From the NCBI GenBank assembly GCA_033816765.1, contig CM066291.1, forward strand, positions 3,286,001 through 3,350,000: 64,000 nt of DNA, given 5' to 3'. Position 1 is the first letter of the stretch. Each line of letters opens with the position of its first letter. Below, piece after piece: positions 29,737-41,800 of this stretch. The DNA is from Nothopassalora personata (Eukaryota > Ascomycota > Dothideomycetes > Mycosphaerellales > Mycosphaerellaceae). Position numbers and translations under genes: made by a program. The notes beneath the pieces are model-generated. The model was not told where the DNA came from, searched no databases, and saw nothing but the letters and a program-made list of their open reading frames with translations.

Positions 29737-30763
29737 TCAAAGGAAGAGTGCATCCAAGTATCTCACGCCAGAATCGCCTTCTTGAACCACTTTTTGCTGC
29801 ATGTTTTCGTCCCAGCGGAAGGCGTAGCGGAAAAGAACGCCCATCCGCCTCGCCAAATCGATGGCGCCTTGCTTCCGAAGCAGCGCTTCGTCTTCGGCAA
29901 CAGCGCTATGAAAAGCCTTCCAGAACAACGCCCTTAAATCGGCGTGCCGATCGAAGTAATGCCAGCCATCCACATCCATGTATCCCAGAATGTTCTCGAG
30001 GCCCCAGAGACTGAAGCCGAACGGCAAGACGTCTGCCTCAGCCCAGTCTATTATCCCAGTGAGATGCCCGCTGCTCTCGTCCACGAGGAAGTTCATCTCG
30101 CACAGGTCGCCGTGTGTGAGGACCACAGGTAGGCTTTCAAATATCGAGTCAAGGCCGCCCAAAAGCCCGAGAGTGTCTTGTGAGAAGCGCGAGGGTAGGG
30201 TCCGAGCGAGAAGACGGAGTTTGTTCTCGAAGGTTTGGCGTATCGCGGCCGTGTCCGCCGTCTGTGGCATCTCCCACGACGCTGCAAAGAACCTTTACAC
30301 GAGTTAGCATCCCTCCGTCGAACTCTGCGGGTCGAACGTAATGTGCAAAGTCTTCAACCAATGTTCGCTGCCTCTTATATTGCTGTTCGTCCAGGCTCTG
30401 GCGGAGCCCGCTCGCGAGCTGGTATTCCATATACGTGATCCCTGGCAGTTTCTCCATTATGTAGACTAGGAACGGTCGCTCCTGCCCTATCAGGCCATAG
30501 TAAGTCGTGTTGGCAACGAGAGGGCCGTGGATGGAGCGAGCTCGCCGCAGGACTTCGACGTCCAGTGGAGAATCAGGCCCTCGAAATTGCGCGAGCCGTG
30601 AGTGATCTGCGATGGTGTAGCTGAAGGCGCCCTGGATCGAAACCGGTGAGACTTCGCCCGAGAGGAGCCATCGGCCGAGTCGATCGCATTCTTCTCGAGT
30701 CGTGTCCGTTTGAGTCGACAGAAACGTTGCGACGGAATCGTCCAGCGAGTACGTGGCTAGCAT
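29737..30763 (-). CDS. Aminoglycoside phosphotransferase (APH)-like kinase, frame join unresolved
   Basis: The 5' part (from the ATG at 30763) has the N-lobe features: ATYSLDDSVATFLSTQ, the ERPFLVYIMEKLPGITYMEY hinge and QRTLVEDFAHY. The 3' part (ends 29737) has FAASWEMPQTADTAAIR, the catalytic loop VVLTHGDLCEMNFLVD (Brenner motif HGDLxxxN) and the metal motif GIIDWAEA. These motifs define the APH/choline-kinase-like fold of small-molecule kinases common in fungi; the substrate is unknown. The two parts are in different frames near 30290. A CTAAC branch-like sequence is there, but no GT..AG pair joins the frames cleanly. Either a small intron escaped me or one base is lost. Total length of about 330 residues fits the family. 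Confidence 0.65.
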
Positions 30764-31130
30764 TACTGTTCTCCGTCAGCGCAGCTCCCCGATCAAGGTG
30801 AGCACGTCGCAGGTTGCTCTAGGGCGAACTCTGGGCCTAGCCGGCGAGAGTGGTGAGTGCGAGTGAGGGTTGTGCCCTGCACTGTACCTCTTGGAAGCAA
30901 AATGCACCGGACGGGGTAATATAGGCATATAGAAGTGCTCGGGCGCAAAGCACGTGATTTGTCTACCGTACAGATTTAGGCCTCAGGCTATAATACTAAA
31001 TGACTTAGCGATCGTTGTCGTATAAAGGGTAGAGTAAGGAATACCGCAGTAATTTGTAGGAGCACGATAAGATTTCGGAACACCGACAAGAGAGGGAGGA
31101 CACGGGGACTATTACCTATCCGTGCTGACT
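30764..31130. other. Transition into the RIP-mutated block
   Basis: Composition changes from normal to CpA/TpG-depleted between about 31.0 and 31.15 kb. No gene seen. Confidence 0.5.
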
Positions 31131-31935
31131 TTAAATCCAATTAGCACTCCGAAGGAGTGCCGGACAGCTATTTAATAATAGGCTTAGCGGAGGATATCCA
31201 CTTAAAAATAGGCGTAGTTATCTATTATCTATCTCTTATCTTCCTAATTATCTATGCTATTATCGCTATGCCGCGTTAATAGAGAGGGTGTATTTAGCCT
31301 CGCGGCCGTAGACGACCTATTAGATCTAGTAGTAGTACTACAATATCTATATATAACGATAAAGAGCGTTAAATTAGTATTATTCTTAACCGCGCTTAAG
31401 AGCGTGTTAACGCGCTACTTCTACCTCTTATTTAATACCTATATAATAAATAACTAGTAGGATAGGCGATATATTAGAGGGCGTGTTTACGGTAGAGTAG
31501 GAAGTATAGTAGTCTTACTAAAAGAGCTAGTATTAGCGATAGGCTAGATTTAGTCTAGTTCGCGGTATTAAAGTAATATATCGTAGATTGCAATTAGATA
31601 GAGCTACTAATATTATATAAGGTATTAATAGAGGTTACCGAGTATATTGTAAGACGGTTGTTATTAAAAGAGGATCTAAATACCTTTAAGCCCTTTAGTA
31701 ATAAGTAGGTAAAGCGGTAGCTTATAAAGTATAGCGTGTTATTAATAAAGATAAAGCCTATTAAGGTAGCTCGTAAGGAGCTTAGTAGCGTCTTAATTTA
31801 AGGTATATTTACTAACCTATAGATAGGTCTATAATCCTATCCGTATTTATAACTAGTTTAGAGAGTTAGAGACTATAATAGTAGATAAGTAGATATAGTA
31901 TTGCTATATCTATAACTTCGACGAGAGAAGCTATT

Positions 31936-32276
31936 TATTAGGAACCGCTATACGTTATCCCAACCGGGCTTGGATCTTTATAGAGATGTCTCGAACGTTG
32001 AGAAGGTAGTGGTCCTAAACAGTATATAGTGTATACTTAAAATAAGTTAAGCACGAGGCTCCTATCTACTCGTGAAGAAGCGTCGTCTATATAGTGCTAT
32101 GTCTTAGCGTGACTAATTAGTCGGATTAGTTAATCTGTCCTGCTCTCTCTACTCTGTTATAGAGCACGTAGATTAGAGAGAGCACTCTACATATCGGATC
32201 CTTCTACTAGTGTGTAGGCATCGATTAGTTGGGCATCGATTGGTTAGCTAGAGCTTCTCCGGATCGATCCGTAACA
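31936..32276 (-). repeat. 3' LTR of the 2.4 kb element
   Basis: 341 bp, begins TATTAGGAACC and ends CCGTAACA on plus. Differs from the 5' LTR mainly by TG/TA and CA/TA changes, as independent RIP would leave. Confidence 0.88.
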
Positions 32277-32289
32277 CTATCCCCCCTTT
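32277..32289 (-). promoter_or_regulatory. Polypurine tract of the 2.4 kb element
   Basis: Minus strand AAAGGGGGGATAG directly before the 3' LTR, where second-strand DNA synthesis is primed in LTR elements. Confidence 0.7.
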
Positions 32290-32352
32290 AGCCTAGCTTC
32301 GTCCCGAAGCTCTTATATAATAAATGTGTCCCTAATTCATGTTTCGTTAACG

Positions 32353-32907
32353 ATGTCGTCCTCTCGCAAACTATCCTCTAAGATTAGCTTATCCGTCCGT
32401 CGAACCCGCCTTACTAACAAGATCGAGTTACTTAGGGTCGTTATAGTCTAAAAATGCAGTCGCTACGTCGCAAAGGATATCGCCTACCGCGTATATATCT
32501 TATCTAGAAAGTGTAGTGCTTATGTTCGTTTAAACTATAAGGGTTACGATATTGTTATGTCGGAAGGCGACTAGTCCCGCCTGCGAAAACAGCGCACCGC
32601 TCTAGAGGAGAAAATGTCGTTGTATCTACGTAGAATGCGCGAGTTGCGGGCGATACTCTAGCGCCTCTAAGAGGAAGAAGCTGCCGCGTAGGAAAAGAAG
32701 TCCCGCCTTTAGAAGGAGATAGATCTGCTCGAGAGCCGTAAGGCCGAGGCGTTGTCCGTCGAGAAGTCCCTTCTCGAGGAGCAAGAGTCGGTAGAGCCTA
32801 GTCGTGCTCCCGCATTACCGGTTCCTATCCTTCCTTAGTCGTCCCTCGAGGAAGTGCCGGATACCTTCTAGTCTAATCTCTATTTCGATCTAGAAGCCGT
32901 ATCGTAA
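32353..32907 (+). pseudogene. Antisense Cys-rich coiled-coil ORF of the 2.4 kb element
   Basis: A plus-strand frame opposite to gag starts MSSSRKLSSKISLSVRRT and runs about 184 codons to a TAA, with RIP-type TAGs inside. After about 30 residues come Cys positions and RIP-changed Tyr positions spaced like a Cys cluster (KCSRYVAKDIAYRVY, KCSAYVRLNYKGYDIVM). A charged coiled coil follows (LRKQRTALEEKMSLYLRR). The same layout is found antisense in the chromovirus at 52029. This makes it a real accessory gene of gypsy elements rather than noise. Function unknown; the Cys cluster suggests zinc binding. Confidence 0.6.
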
Positions 32908-33059
32908 GTTATTGTCCAGTAGCCTATTCCGTGTCGTCGTATTAACTTCTATGTCCTAGGTTATTAAATCAAGAAGCCGCTATTTAATGCCTTTATCGTT
33001 AGGTCATTTCTACTAGGCAGATTTCGAGAGAAAGCTCTCGTATTCCTAGTATACATTCT

Positions 33060-33924
33060 CTTCGCGAATTATTACGTTAAACTCGCGGCTAACTATGTTC
33101 TTTTTCTTACAGTTCCTTGCATAATAGCCTTGCTCGCTATATACGTAGTAGGTGGAACCTTTACTCTTTAGCCCCCTTCCTGTCCTACGTTCTATTACGT
33201 CCAATTCTATTAGGTCTCCGTAACTATTAGGGTCCTAACTTCTAGCCTTAAAGCCCCCTCTTCCGCCCGCGGCGGGTCTCTAGTATCTAGGCTGTACGTG
33301 TCGGTCGTACCTCAATTCCTAGAGCCTTTCGTCGATCTCCTTTACTGCCTTAATTATCGCCCCTAGCGTAACAACGCTAGCGTTTCGGGATAGTTCGGCT
33401 TTAACGTTGTCCTTTAGCCCGAGGTAGAACTATAATCGTAAAGCTACGTTGTTCTATTCTAGGTCGGCGGCATATCCTTAGAATTCTAAGGCGTATAGCG
33501 CTATAGAAGTGGTCTATCGAAGTTGTCGGATATGTCGGTCGGCGTATACCTCCTTATTTGGTATCCCGTATAGATTATCGAGTTTCGTCTTAAACTCGTC
33601 GTAGTCGTAGAAAATTTTTCGAGTTTCCGTCTTAGGTGTTTCTCCCTTACCCTAGTTGTGTAGCTAGTCCTTAAGGTATAGTCGGAATCCTCTAGCTGCT
33701 TTTCCTCGTAGGAAGGATGCGGCGTACAAGACCTTGCTAGCCTCGCCTTAAAACTAGTGTGCGTTGAAGTAAAGGTACAACTGAACCTATAGTTAAAAAG
33801 CCTCTAGTTTATCCTTAGTCCCGTCGAACGTCTCCGGCGTAGACACCTTAGGTGCACGGTAGTAGTCTAATAGGTTTAGTATGCCTATAGGAGTATTGTT
33901 CTTGCTGCTTCCTATAATCGACAT
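33060..33924 (-). pseudogene. gag of the 2.4 kb element, RIPed
   Basis: From the ATG at 33924 the frame reads MSIIGSSKNNTPIGILNLLD, then PKVSTPETFDGTKDKLEAF, KVLYAASFLRGKAARGF, DEFKTKLDNLYGIPNKEVYA and KAELSRNASVVTLGAI. This is the retrotransposon capsid pattern. Near 33110-33150 a CCHC zinc knuckle is recognisable although several Cys and His codons are mutated to Tyr (YSEQGYYARNC). TAG stops interrupt it. Confidence 0.8.
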
Positions 33925-34034
33925 TTCGCTTATTCGTTCCGTAATGCTAGTTGACTATAGCTATTGTCGTAACGGACTCCGGGTAGCGTCTCTCCTAGAC
34001 ATATATAAAGGGCCCTGGTAGTAGTGCTTAAAGT

Positions 34035-34375
34035 TGTTAGGAACCGATGTACGTTATCCTAACCGGGCTTAGATCTTTGTAGAGATGTCTCGAACGTTAA
34101 GAAGGTAGTGGTCCTAAACAGTATATAGTGTATACTTAAAATAAGTTGAGCACGAGGCTCCTATCTACTCGTGAAGAAGCGTCGTCTATATAGTGCTATG
34201 TCTTAGCGTGACTAATTAGTCGGATTAGTTGATCTGTCCTGCTCTCTCTACTCTGTTATAGAGTACGCAGATTAGAGAGAGCACTCTACATATCGGATCC
34301 TTCTACTAGTATGTAGGCATCGATTAGTTAGGCATCGATTAGTTGGCTGGAGCTTCTCCGGATCGATCCGTAACA
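34035..34375 (-). repeat. 5' LTR of the 2.4 kb element
   Basis: 341 bp, TGTTAGGAACC to CCGTAACA on plus, followed by the CTATT duplication. Confidence 0.88.
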
Positions 34376-35149
34376 CTATTAAATTAGTATAGGAGGCTCT
34401 AAATATATCCTTACTATAGATCCGAAGAGGCGTTATTAGATACCTAGCGCGCTTAATTGTAAGTATATTACTATAGTCGAATGTATATCCGCTAAAGGTA
34501 TTACTATCGTACCTATAGTAATTATTAAAGGTATAATACTACTAGAGGCTTAGTTTAGTAACCTACCGTCTTACTACGCCGTTATAACTAGCGATAGTAG
34601 ATACATAAATAATAAAGATTGCGTACGTATAGATAGTCTATTTTAAGAAGAAGACTTACCCTATTAATTTAACTAAGTAGCGACTACTAATATATAATAA
34701 CTACAGTAGCTACGTGTTCTTCGAGTTCTTAAAATACGCCCGAGATTACCGGATTATTGTAATTAGCTTATCTACTTATACTAGTTATTATCTCTAGCTA
34801 TTAGATATAGTAATCTTTTAACTATATAAGTACTATTACCGGTTAGCTATTAATCGTAGCTCTTACTACGGCGCCTTAGACTTCGGTATAGTAGACGTTA
34901 TACGAGAGACTAAGGTAATCCGCGAGCTTACCTTTACGCGCTCGAATATTTACTCTACCTTTAGAAAAGCTAGGAGCTACCCCCTAGATATTAAGTGTCT
35001 ATTATCGGTTCTCCGTAAGGTATATAGCCTTACCAACTAGTACCGTATTAAGGAGGATAAGGCCCTTTAATATAAGGCTCTCGTAATATAAGATGTAATA
35101 TTACTTAAGATAGAGCCGTAGGTAAGAGATAAGTAAAGAGGAAGAAAAG

Positions 35150-38100
35150 AGCTTAGTAAGTAAATAACTAGTAGGAATTCTTTACTACCTCTACCTTCGA
35201 GTCCTCCTTCAATTAATCTATACCTATTCAATATAGCTATAATAATACAATAACTATAGCTATAAGTAGACGTCTATCTTAAACGCCTAGAGACTAACTA
35301 TCTAGAAATAAGCTCGCCTACTAGACGGCTAGGTTATATAGTAGTAGACTCCGGTATTAAGTAATCTACTAGATACGAGATAGTAATTTCGGACCTCGCC
35401 CTTACTAAAGCGGTAATTACTACTTATAACCGTGCGAAGGCTATAGGTAAAGGCCTCTATAACGCGGCGGTATATTATATACGGACGAAGCTCGTACTAT
35501 AATACACTAGGCTGAAGTAGATAAAGTAACTAAAGCCTAAATCCTCCTAAAGAAGTAGTAATCTAATACTATCTTAAAGTATATATAATATAGCCGTAAA
35601 GCGAGATACGTTATTAACGTTACTATTTAAGGTAACGGTAAGACGAAGGTCTTACTACTATAGATAATACTATAGTTAGAGCGACTTAATATTAAGTACT
35701 AGTATAACGACTACTTTACGAGATTAGTAAGAAAAGATAATAGTAAGCCGCCGCTACTATCTACGAGGGATCTACTATACTATTACTTTTAGAGGACTAT
35801 AGATTAACTACTACTTAGCCGCAACTTTAATTAAGGCGTAAGAGTGTTTAAGCTACCTATTTATATAGTTAAGACTAGTAATCTATATAGTAATATCGTT
35901 AAGTAAGCTCTATAAGAGCGCCGCGAGCTAAGTATATATTATAATAATAAGCTCGTAAAGGTAAATATATATTAACCTATCCGAGTCCTATAGCTATACT
36001 ATATTAATAAGCAATTATAGTACCTATTAGTTAAATACTTCGAGCTAAATCTATAATAATATTGCCTTATAGAGCTAGAGCCTAATATACGTAATAAGAA
36101 CCTTAAAGCTAAGTCTATAGTACTTAAATTAAGGTCTTAATATTAGCTAGAGAAGTATAAGATAGTAAGTAATAGTAGTAGATTAGTAAAGGTTAAAGAA
36201 GTAGATATACCGGCTTTATAGTAGTAGAGCTAACTTTCTTAGAATATAGCTAATATCTCTATATATAGTATATAGATAGAGCCGGTATATATCGTAGAAT
36301 AACTAACAATAGTCCGCCTTATATAACGACTATATATTAGGTTATATACGGCTATTATTAGGTAGATGTCTAATACTAAGACCTATTATTAAGTAGGTGT
36401 TAGGCCCTCCTTTAGAGGGCTAAGTAGAAGTAACGTAAGCCCGGATAGGCGCTAATAGGAGGGTAGCGAGCTAAAGCTACGTACTTATAAAACGTTCTAG
36501 AGGCTTCTACGCTACTTCCCTCCTAAGACCTGTTTACCTACGCTACTTTTACTACTTATACAATTTAACAGATTAAACGAGAGCGTATATTATAGCTAGC
36601 TATTCCCGCTTAATATCTTAATTATAGCCTAGCAATATCTATAGTAAGCCTATAGTAACATTATTATAACATAATTATAAAAAAGGCGTAGCGGAGACGT
36701 TATTAAAGAATTAGACGGAACCTATAGCTTCGACAAAATGTCTAAGCCCTACATTCTATTCTTTATATAGAGACATTAAGATATATCTCCTAGCTACGGA
36801 AGTGTCTTATCTTTAATCCCGTAGGAGAATTTAGCCTTATCTAGGCCTAAGGTAGGAGTTTACGGATAAAGGATAAAAGGTATCTTAGTACGGCGTACGT
36901 CTCGGGACTATAGGAAAGTCGTTAGGGTTCTACTAATACTACTACTTAATCGAAGAGTTCCCGAGGGCTACGCTACTACTATACGCGGTATATGTAGGTA
37001 ATTTAATACGTAGTAGAAGATTATGTTAATATTTTAGCGATGATTTAGATAGAACTTATAGGTAGGAGTCGCACTTATATAGTATATACTAGTAATAATA
37101 GGAATTCTTTTATACTTTAAAGATCTCGGATGCCGTACTTTATAGACTACGTTAGCGTTTAGCGGAAACTAAAGAACCTAGAATTAGTTAAAATAGAGAC
37201 GTATAAGAACCTATCTATTCTATATACTCCTGACTTAGACTCTAGTAATACTACTCGTACGATTAACGGAGATTACCTAATAGAATATCCTAATGTTTAC
37301 TATAGCGGAGTATATACGCGAAGCATATCTCCTTAATATTTAGTAACTTAGACTCGTGTACCTAATAGTCCCGCTTAATAACCTTATATAGTATACCTTT
37401 CCTCGATTAGCGTTCCGTAAGTATCTTAATAAAGTATCTATTAGGTAATATAGAAGAAGGTATCTAGATATAAGCCTATAGACTAATTAACCTTAGAGGC
37501 GTAAGGTTATCGAGGTATAGCCGTTTAAGAGGTAGCGCTAGATAGTAGTTAGCTTATAGGATACTAGTAAGCGTAAAGAGTAACGTACATAAAATTCCTT
37601 AAGGCGCGCTACGCTTACGAGACCTTAATAGTGTTCGAGGAAGCTATTACTCCGTAACTCGAGCGGTATATGTATTATTAGCGCGGGATAGATCTACTAG
37701 AATTTAGGCGCCGCTCGACGTAGTAAGGTAAACTTCCTAAGCCTCCTCTACGTAAACGGTCTTATTAACGGTAGGTAGTAGTTCCTACAATAACCGATCT
37801 AGGGACTTAATACTAGATAGTACGTTAAATCCCTCTACCGCGTTATTATGGCTATCTATACTCTTATTAGCCTTAGGGTTAGGATCCTAATTAATAATCT
37901 TCGGACTTAAAGCTAGATCCTTAGGTTTAGACTAGGTACTACTATCTAGCGAGCCCATACCGGAAGATAGTATAGGAGAGGCGTTATTATTTAGAATAGG
38001 TAGGTAGGTTAAGGATATAGAAGAGAAGGAGGTAATAGAGTAGGAAGAGTTAGTATACTTACGGACTAGATCGTAAGGATATAGCGTCCTAGGCTATACA

Positions 38101-38240
38101 CTTTAGCTAGGAGAGTAGTCTTCGAGGGCTAATAGAAGTAGCTAAGGTATGTCGTTCTAAGTATAGTATACTAGAATAAGAGTATATAATTAAACTACGA
38201 CTAAATAGTACTACGGCGCTTTTTAATATGTTCTTACTAT
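35150..38240. other. RIPed sequence, not assigned to a family
   Basis: About 3.1 kb of RIP-mutated sequence after the pogo remains. Several stretches read with few non-TAG stops on either strand (for example RDYRKVVRVLLILLL on plus at about 36.9 kb) but none shows a domain I recognise. It may include the pogo 3' end and another decayed element. Confidence 0.4.
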
Positions 38241-38374
38241 TATTAACGACTAATAGGTTGTGTTAACCTTAGGTTTAGAGGAGGGTTCCTTAGGTCTAAC
38301 TTGCCCTAATTTCATTTTAGTTTAATTAGACATTTAGGTAAGCTAGTAGGACCTAGTATAGCTATTAAGATATA
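38241..38374 (+). repeat. 5' LTR of the 11.5 kb element
   Basis: 134 bp starting TATTAACGACTAATAGG and ending AAGATATA, about 85-90% alike to the 3' copy by eye, differing by small indels near its middle. Confidence 0.75.
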
Positions 38375-38509
38375 TACTACGCAGTTAAGCATTATAGACG
38401 TAGCATTAAAAAAATATTCAATTTATACCTCTCGAGTAGAGGGTATAGGGGTTTAAGTCCGCTAATCCTCTTATTTATCTAGCTACTACGCTACTCGTCA
38501 CGTAACCTA

Positions 38510-38535
38510 ATTTCACGGTCCCGGGACCGGTAAAT
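38510..38535. repeat. 26 bp palindrome, copy 1 (leader)
   Basis: ATTTCACGGTCCC followed by GGGACCGGTAAAT. Two bases of the left arm differ from copies 2 and 3 (CA for AC). A B-box-like GGTTTAAGTCC lies at 38450-38460 just upstream. Confidence 0.9.
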
Positions 38536-38689
38536 ACCCCTACTTACATAAGCGCCGCTCTATACTACTACAACTCGGATAGGCCTATATAGGGTAGTTA
38601 GTAGACATTATTTTAGTAGTTAATAAGGGGGGTTATTAAGTGTACACCCGGTAGCGTATTAGCATCTAGTTTATAAGGTTAAAATTACA

Positions 38690-38830
38690 GTTTAAGGTCT
38701 AAGGGAACGCTTAAGGTTATTACTTAAGGTTAAGGTTACGGTTAAGGTCGACTAAGGTCGAAAACACTTAAGGTCTAAGGTATTTAGTAACAATTACGGT
38801 TATAAGGTCCTATTAAGTAACAACTAGTAT
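38690..38830 (+). repeat. Degenerate TTAAGG repeats in the element leader
   Basis: At least eight copies of TTAAGG or TAAGGT spaced 6-20 bases apart between palindrome 1 and ORF1. Confidence 0.7.
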
Positions 38831-38869
38831 TAGTACATTCTAAAGCAAGTACTACGTAATAATAGATAC

Positions 38870-41800
38870 GGCTACATTACTAGAAAAACTTAGCACCTTT
38901 ACCGATATAGGTAGAGGCTACGAGTAGGCTATAAACCCTACGAAAATAGAAGGGGTCTATAGGGACTCTATCCCTTATAAGGGGATAGAGGAATCGGAGG
39001 AAGGAGAAACACCTAAATCTAGTAAAGAAGGGAGAAGCGGGACTAACGCCGCTAAATTAGGTATAGGCGTAGGTACGAATAGCATAATTAGAATAGATGC
39101 CATAACTACCCTCTTTAGACGATTAGTAGTAGTAATAGAAAACGCTAGCCCTTGCTTTCTACCTCTAGGAGGTGCTAAGAATCCGTTCTTTAATAGTACT
39201 AATGCTACTAAGTTCTAGGAGCGGTTTAGCGACCTAATAGACTAGTATCTACCTCGGGCATCTATTAAGAAGGATAATTTCTAGGGTAGGTTTAAGCGCA
39301 ATTACGAAACTACTATCCGGCGCACGGTTATAAGACTGCCTAGGTAGCTTACTAATAAGGCACGTTTTAGGAGGGCGTTCTTATTAGAGTTCTTAAGGTT
39401 TAATACCTACTTAATATTAGGGAGTTAGGAATATCTTAAGGAGATTATTAGGGCGTAGTAAGGTAAGAGGCCCGAAGAATAGGATGTAAAGGAATTTATC
39501 CGCCTATTTATATCCTTAAGTAACCTAATTAAACCTAAGGATTTAGATAATAGCTCCCGGAGTTGCCTCCTCCTTTAGGGATTACTAGAGTTAGTCGCGA
39601 AAGCAGTCTATAAGGCTTACGGACTTTACCTAAAGTAACCTAAGAAGTTTAGGGACTGTTAGAGGATTCTCGATAAAGCTACTAGTATCGTAGATAGTAG
39701 GGAGGGATAGAAAGCTATATATATAGATTTCCCTCTTACTTTACCTTAGCTATACCGCTTAGTCGTAAAGTAAATACCGCGCCTTAAGCCTAAGATTAAC
39801 ACGCTTAAGAAGGCCGCCTCTAGGACTATTGTTAATAATAACCTAATCTAGAAGGTAGCTAAGATAAGCATACGTATATACTAGCGCGGTCGCATTACGG
39901 ACGCGGGTGCCTTCTACCCGAGCGAGAATTAACGCTCTATGTAACCGGAGAGGTACGACCTAGACACTAAGCTACAGGTTTACGTAATATAGCGTCCCCT
40001 ATCCTAGAATCGCGAATAGTCTAAAGCGATAGATAGTTGTTACTATAACTATAGTAGTTCGAAGCACTAGGCTAGTAATTGTAGGGCAATAAGGTCCTTA
40101 ATATCCCGGGGCTACGTATACCTCGCCCCGAACAACTAGTAGTATCTAGGGAAAGAAGGCGATCCGCGTCCTACTAAGTTTAACTTTCGGAGGGACTATA
40201 GTAAACCAAAACTACTCTATATACTCCCTCTACTCGAAGAGTATTATAGGCCGATCGAGTTTAACAACTAGTATAAAATTCCTATACTACGTAAGTAATA
40301 GATAGGTAGGGACTATACTAGGGTAATAAAGGTTACGCCTCCTAATTATTCTAAGCTCCCTCCTAACTTTAGGCATTTAATAGAGTATAGCCCTTAGGAC
40401 GTACGGTCTAGCTAAACGGAGAAGGCTACTAGGATATATTAGGTCTTATTCGGAGAAAGTAAAGCGGAGTAGGGGATTGACTTAGGCGAACTTAACGAGG
40501 TTTCTACCTATCCTATATAGTCTAATAAAGTAAAAGGGAAGGCACCCGTAGGCATTCTAAAGAATCCGTACCCGAGGACCCGGTCCTTAGCCTAGGATCT
40601 ACGAGCCCGAGCTAAGGCTACTAAGAAAGTTCGCCTACAATTAGAACAGGAGATCCGGTAAGCTAAGATTAACTAGTAGGAGGTTAAAATAATTAACGAA
40701 GTTAATACTTAAGTAAGCAAAACTTAATTATTAGCTAAATCCGGGGTAACCCGAGGAAGGGGAAATAATGCCTAAGTAAACGAACTAGGGAACAATGCTA
40801 GTAAAGGACTACCTAAGGATATGCCTATTAGTCCCGTAAACGCCCCCTTCGCATAAAGGAAGCGTATATAGAATACTAAGACTATAAGGATTAATAACTA
40901 CGTCCGACAATATAGTTTAGCTAGTAATAGCCCGGTTATAAAGGAAGAGTGTATTATCTACTAGATTAATTAGATCCTCTAGACGACGTTTCCTAATGTA
41001 AATGCCTAGGATTAGTTTCGATATAGTCGCTAGTTCGAGGCTGCCCTCTTCGGTCGCGTTACTAACACCCCCGCTCTTTAGGAGAAGCTTGCTATAGTAC
41101 GACGCCTTATAGGAAAGGACCCTAAGGTTCGCACTAGATAAGTAGTTACCTATAAAGATGAACCTAAGTATAATAAGGAGGTCTTCCGCGAAGATAGTAA
41201 GGCCTAGTATATTAGAGTATATTTAACTATGCTTTACTCTAAAGGTGCGGTCCCTACTACTAAGCTATATAAGGACGTTAAGAAAATCGGGCTCTCTAGT
41301 GTCCTTAATAACTTTACTATAGTCCCTAGTCCTTAGGTAGTAGCGGAGTTTAGGATAAATGAGAACTAGATTAGGTGCCTAATTAATAAGGGTTCCGAGG
41401 TAAATATTATCGGCTAGAGAAACGCTTATAGGTTTAGGTTACTAGTAATGTCGAGTACTTAGCTTACCTTTCGAGGTACTAGAGGGCGGGCCTAGTTTAA
41501 AGATATTGTAGGCAATTTAGATGTTTAGGTATTTAGGGTTTACTACTAGGTAGACATGTTTATCTCCTCGGATCTAAACTTACTAACAATCCTAGGACGT
41601 CCGTAGGCCCGTAAGGTACGGCTTACTACCCGTAACTACGATAATAGTTCGTAGGAGGGGACTATTACTAGCCGTAAAGGTAAAAGTGTTATGTTTACTA
41701 CCCTAGTTAGCTCGGATAGGTACAAGACCCTTTAAGAACTATTAAAAGCGTCGGGAAATAGAAGGGTAGGTTAATTTACGGCGCTTAACCTACCGGTAAC

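Larger units (their letters stand above)
31936..34375 (-). mobile_element. 2.4 kb non-autonomous Ty3/gypsy-type LTR element (gag, no pol)
   Basis: Two 341 bp LTRs (31936-32276 and 34035-34375), starting TGTTA or TATTA (RIPed) and ending TAACA, are flanked by the perfect 5 bp duplication CTATT (31931-31935 and 34376-34380). Between them lie only 1758 bp: a gag gene on minus and a Cys-rich ORF on plus. Protease, RT and integrase are absent, so the element depended on a relative. A purine tract (AAAGGGGGGATAG on minus, 32277-32289) sits beside the 3' LTR and fixes the orientation. It is inserted in the pogo-like transposase. Confidence 0.88.
31200..35150 (+). mobile_element. pogo/Fot1-like DNA transposon, RIPed and split
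   Basis: Plus-strand remains of one transposase are found on both sides of the inserted LTR element: CYIYNFDERSY ends at about 31930. The reading resumes after 34380 with KYILTIDPKRRY, ITIVPIVIIKG, LPSYYAVITSD, EFLKYARDYRIIVISLSTYT, LLDIVIF and TFRKARSYPLDI. These are the blocks of pogo/Fot1 (DDE_1) transposases, including the first catalytic Asp (YNFDE). The second Asp region (D-x-H-x-S-H) is RIPed. At least one frameshift lies at about 34690. Outer limits are approximate since terminal repeats were not identified. Confidence 0.75.

Noticed and set aside
31254..31457. Open 67-codon frame at the start of the RIP block
   Set aside because: Open only by chance in RIPed sequence; does not match the pogo transposase frame or any domain.
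38690..38830. TTAAGG repeats taken as telomeric
   Set aside because: Fungal telomeres are usually TTAGGG; the copies are irregular and inside a retroelement leader.
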